Assembly (NCBI RefSeq): GCF_003670115.1 | Contig: NZ_QQTY01000005.1 | Span: 62,001-126,000 of the forward strand | Direction: 5' to 3' | From: Natronorubrum halophilum | Lineage (GTDB): Archaea; Halobacteriota; Halobacteria; Halobacteriales; Natrialbaceae | Length of the DNA: 64,000 nt | Shown here: positions 60,986 through 64,000 of the stretch, one piece after another | How the letters are laid out: each line of letters opens with the position of its first letter | How positions within the stretch are numbered: the stretch's first letter is position 1 | The notes under the pieces: model-generated | Told to the model about the DNA's origin: nothing | Database searches by the model: none | The model's input: only the letters and a program-made list of their open reading frames with translations | Position numbers and translations under genes: made by a program

Positions 60986-62890
60986 TCAGTCGTCGATCGG
61001 CGCTGCACTCGAGAGCGCTTCGTCGATCTCGGCCTCTTCCATTTTGTCGACGAGCGCATCGATCACTTCCTCGCGTTTGCCCTTGACGAACTTGATCGAG
61101 CCGACGACGAGGTGACCGCCGCCGGAGACGCCGCCGCCCGAAATCTCCTCCTCGAGTTCCGTGACCATGTTCGGAATGTCCAGTCGGACGCCGTCGGATC
61201 GCAGGACGGCGAAGTCGGGGCCGTAGCCGACCGTGATGATCGGGTCGCCGGTCTCTTCGATCTTTCGGTCGTGGATCTCGCCGGTCGTTTTGCCGGGCGC
61301 GGGGTACGTGAACCGGTGCGCGTAGTTCTCGACGTCGATCCGGTAGAGGTGAGCGCCGTTATCGAGATTCTCGTGTTCGAGGTGGGGCATCGCGGCGTCG
61401 AGTTGGACGTCGACCTCGTCGCGGGCGCGGTCGGCGAAGAACTCGACGAGTTCGCGGTGGCGCTCCTCGTCGTCCGAATCGATCTGGAGCAGGTCCTGAA
61501 TCAACTGGTCGCCGGAGTTGTAGCGCAGCCAAAAGGCGGCGTAATCCAGCGCCTCGCTGAGATCCTGCAGGCGGTTCTCGTCGTACCCTTCCTCGCCGGC
61601 GAGCTCGAGGTAGTCGTCCATCGCGTCGGCCTTCGAGCGATCCGAGAGGCCGGCGACGGCGGGGACGTGGCGGAGTTCGTCGGTGATGTCCGGGTAGATC
61701 ATCCGCGCGAGTTCGACGCAGAGCATCCCCGTCGTGATCCGGTAGTCCTCGTCGTGGAGGTAGGGATTGACGTGGGCGTCGAGCAAGTGCTCGACGGCGT
61801 CGGGGTCGGGGTGGTGGTGGTCGACGACTGCGATCGGCATGTCGTAGTGGGCGAGCGTCTCGTAGGCCGGGACGTCCTCGGCCGTCGAGCCGTTGTCCAG
61901 CATGAGCAAGAGCGGGAGTTGCTGGCCGTGTTTCTCGCGGTCCTCGAGCGCGAAGTTCAGGTCCCGGGTGGCGTCTTCCATCTCGTAGAAGGGTGCCTTC
62001 GCGGGGAGGCGCTTGATGAGGTGTCGCGGCGCGTCCTCGTCCTCGTGGACCTCCGCGATGAATCGCTGGAGGGCGATCTGGACGGGAACCGCGGCGCACA
62101 TGCCGTCACCGTCGGCGTGGTGGCGGACGCGAATCGGGCGACCCTCGAGGACGGTTCGGCGCAGCAGCGTCGCGACCTCCTTGAGGTTGGGTCGGAGCTT
62201 CTCGAACGCGGGCCAGTCGATCAGCGGTTCGACGTCGTGGGGTTCGGCGCGGGACTCGAGGGCGGCCTCGAGGCGCTCGCGAGCCTCCTCGGCGGCCTCG
62301 TCCTCGAGTTTCGAGAGGCCGTCGACTTCGATCTGGACCGATCCCTCTCGGCGTTCCGGCGTGCCGGTGACGCGGACGACGTCCCCGACCTCGATCGAGG
62401 GATAAGCGCGGACACCGGCCTCTTTGAAGGCGGCACACGGCACGACGCCGTACTCGTCGGTGATGTGGAAGATCGTCGGGCCGCCGGTCTGTTTGACCTG
62501 CACGATCTCCCCTTCGAGGTGGATCTGCTCGCCGATGTTGGCCTCGAGGCGGTTGGTGCCGGTCAGGGCGTAGTCGTGGGCGACCGATTCGAGGGAGTAC
62601 TCCGCTATCTCGGCGGGTTCGAAGGCCATGTCGCCGTTGTCTCGAACGGACTCGAGTTCGACGACGAGCTCGTCGCCGACGCCGTAGGTGCCCTCGAGAA
62701 CGGATTCGTGGACGAGGCCGGAGACGGATTCGGAGAGATCGACGAAAACGCCGTAGTCGACGATACCGTTGATTTCAGCGAGGTAAGGCCGACCGCTCTC
62801 GACGTCCTCTGTAGTACACTCAGCAGCGAGATCGTAGACGACGGAATCCCCGTCGTCTGCGTCGGGTTCCCCGACGGACTCACGTGTCAT
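60986..62890 (-). CDS. RecJ-like DHH-family phosphoesterase
   Basis: A 634-residue nuclease-family protein. It has an S1 domain (about 35-85, EINGIVDYGVFVDLSESVSG), an OB-fold (about 115-190), the DHH catalytic part with HHADGDGMCAAVP (about 255), MLDNGST and VDHHHPDPDAVE (metal ligands), and the DHHA1 GGGH motif near the end (GGGVSGGGHLVVGSIKF). It is probably a single-strand exonuclease linked to replication or repair, as with the archaeal GINS-associated nuclease. It is a single gene. Confidence 0.88.
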   Translation of the reverse strand: MTRESVGEPDADDGDSVVYDLAAECTTEDVESGRPYLAEINGIVDYGVFVDLSESVSGLVHESVLEGTYGVGDELVVELESVRDNGDMAFEPAEIAEYSLESVAHDYALTGTNRLEANIGEQIHLEGEIVQVKQTGGPTIFHITDEYGVVPCAAFKEAGVRAYPSIEVGDVVRVTGTPERREGSVQIEVDGLSKLEDEAAEEARERLEAALESRAEPHDVEPLIDWPAFEKLRPNLKEVATLLRRTVLEGRPIRVRHHADGDGMCAAVPVQIALQRFIAEVHEDEDAPRHLIKRLPAKAPFYEMEDATRDLNFALEDREKHGQQLPLLLMLDNGSTAEDVPAYETLAHYDMPIAVVDHHHPDPDAVEHLLDAHVNPYLHDEDYRITTGMLCVELARMIYPDITDELRHVPAVAGLSDRSKADAMDDYLELAGEEGYDENRLQDLSEALDYAAFWLRYNSGDQLIQDLLQIDSDDEERHRELVEFFADRARDEVDVQLDAAMPHLEHENLDNGAHLYRIDVENYAHRFTYPAPGKTTGEIHDRKIEETGDPIITVGYGPDFAVLRSDGVRLDIPNMVTELEEEISGGGVSGGGHLVVGSIKFVKGKREEVIDALVDKMEEAEIDEALSSAAPIDD

Positions 62891-62983
62891 CTTGGCTCGT
62901 CATTTGCGACGGTCGCGTATAACCCTTGTCAAGAAGCGACGACGAGTGTCGGCCGACCGGTGGAAGCGGATGCAGTGTCGCGC

Positions 62984-64000
62984 TTACTCCGCCTGGGCGT
63001 CGACGGTCGCAACGGCTGCCAGGTTGACGATATCGGAAACCTCGTCGTCGCGCTGGAGGACGTGAACCGGGCGGTCCATGCCGACGAGCATCGGACCGAT
63101 CGCTTCGGCACCGCCCAGGCGCTGGAGCAGTTTGTAGCAGATGTTGCCCGCCTCGAGGTTCGGCAGAACCAGGACGTTCGCCGGTTCGTCCAACTCGGTA
63201 AACTCGTAACTCCCCTCGAGCATCTCCTCGACGACGGCGGTGTCGGCCTGCATCTCGCCGTCGACCGGGAAGTCGATCGCCGGATCGTCGCGGAGTCGCT
63301 TCGCCGCCCGGCGGGGCTTTCGAGTCCCCTCGTTGTCGACGCTGCCGAAGTCGGAGTACGAGAGCAAGGCGGCTCGAGGCTCGACGTTGAACCGCCTGGC
63401 GAGGTCGGCCGTGTGGCGCGTGATCTCGGCCAACACTTCCTCGTCCGGGTCCTGGTTGACCGTCGTATCGGCCAGGAAGGCGACGCGGTTCTTGAACGTC
63501 AGCATGTAGACGCCCGCGGCGTAGTCGGTGTCGGGTGCCGTCCCGACGACCTGTAGCGGCGGGCGAAGCGCCGACGGATAGTGGTTCGTGAGCCCGGTCA
63601 ACATCGCGTCGGCGTCTCCCTGGTCGACCATCACCGACGCGAAGTAGTTGCTATCTCGAATGCGATCTCTCGCCTCGGTTCGGGTGATTCCCTTGCGCTG
63701 GCGGCGCTCGTAGAGCGCGTCGACGTAGCTATCGTAGTCGCCGGCGGACGGATCGACCACCTCCGGTTCGAACTCGAGGCCGAGGTTCGCCACGGCGGTT
63801 TTGATCACGTCTTCGTCGCCGATCAGGACCGGGCGGGCGATCTCCCGCTCTTCGATCTGGGCCGCCGCGCGGATGATCTTCTCGTTCGCCCCTTCGGCCA
63901 GCGCGAGTCGCTGCGGATCGGTTTTGGCCTTGTTGAACACCGTGCGCATCATCTCACGGGACTTTCCGAGTCGGGCCTCGAGGCGCTCGACGTACGCCTC
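62984..64000 (-). CDS. Malic enzyme, C-terminal phosphotransacetylase-like domain (partial)
   Basis: The 3' part of a gene running off the window end: 338 codons visible, in frame without a stop to 64000 (EAYVERLEARLGKSREMM at the edge). The visible part is a phosphotransacetylase-like domain: LALAEGANEKIIRAAAQI, GDADAMLTGLTNHYPSALRP, LLSYSDFGSVDNEG and LVLPNLEAGNICYKLLQRLG. In large NADP malic enzymes (MaeB type) this domain follows the catalytic part and is regulatory. An internal ATG at 63952 is not the true start. Confidence 0.88.
   Translation of the reverse strand, partial: EAYVERLEARLGKSREMMRTVFNKAKTDPQRLALAEGANEKIIRAAAQIEEREIARPVLIGDEDVIKTAVANLGLEFEPEVVDPSAGDYDSYVDALYERRQRKGITRTEARDRIRDSNYFASVMVDQGDADAMLTGLTNHYPSALRPPLQVVGTAPDTDYAAGVYMLTFKNRVAFLADTTVNQDPDEEVLAEITRHTADLARRFNVEPRAALLSYSDFGSVDNEGTRKPRRAAKRLRDDPAIDFPVDGEMQADTAVVEEMLEGSYEFTELDEPANVLVLPNLEAGNICYKLLQRLGGAEAIGPMLVGMDRPVHVLQRDDEVSDIVNLAAVATVDAQAE

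Noticed and set aside
61112-63556. 814-codon plus-strand frame
   Set aside because: Runs through the antisense of two clearly assigned genes (DHH phosphoesterase and malic enzyme); no domain.

Overview
The window is haloarchaeal chromosome (class Halobacteria). The reasons are very acidic proteins rich in Asp and Glu, GC-rich coding sequence with many CTC-GAG pairs, TATA boxes sitting about 25-30 bases before start codons (leaderless transcripts), an elongator tRNA-Met gene with an intron after the anticodon, and many families known from haloarchaea (HalOD1, HalX, bacterio-opsin-activator-type regulators, small CxxC proteins). The genus cannot be fixed from sequence alone; a Natrialbales-type relative is my guess.

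Region 1 (1-25131) is core chromosome: the two glycine decarboxylase subunits, several transporters, a tRNA-Val with a duplicated 3' end, the trpDFEG operon, the adenosylcobalamin-dependent ribonucleotide reductase nrdJ behind a hairpin-rich leader, a small islet with a HAD hydrolase, MFS and BCCT transporters, a wrecked HalX response regulator and DUF families.

Region 2 (about 25264-47983) is a 22.7-kb integrative element in the 3' end of the intron-containing tRNA-Met gene. A 23-base near-copy (20/23) of the tRNA end lies 34 bases beyond the start of a tyrosine-recombinase gene at the far side. The element has its own MCM helicase and Orc1/Cdc6 initiator, operons of small overlapping genes, a regulator/J-domain operon on the opposite strand, a candidate PD-(D/E)xK protein, and cargo (lipoprotein, amphi-Trp protein, copper-storage-type four-helix protein, membrane proteins). 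No capsid, terminase or conjugation gene is recognisable, so it looks like an integrated plasmid-like replicon. It is decaying: the integrase is frameshifted by an 11-bp tandem duplication, two small genes carry in-frame stops, a response regulator is broken, and at least seven fragments of insertion-sequence-like ends are scattered in it. In two places a tiny zinc-finger gene lies antisense inside an otherwise collinear operon, like the morons of phages.

Region 3 (47984-64000) is core again: two HalOD1 proteins next to a large PAS/GAF sensor-regulator, gamma-glutamyltransferase, a cupin, an orphan DNA methyltransferase, a flavin reductase, MutY, a small receiver protein, a RecJ-like DHH phosphoesterase, and the 3' part of a malic enzyme with a phosphotransacetylase-like domain that runs off the window.
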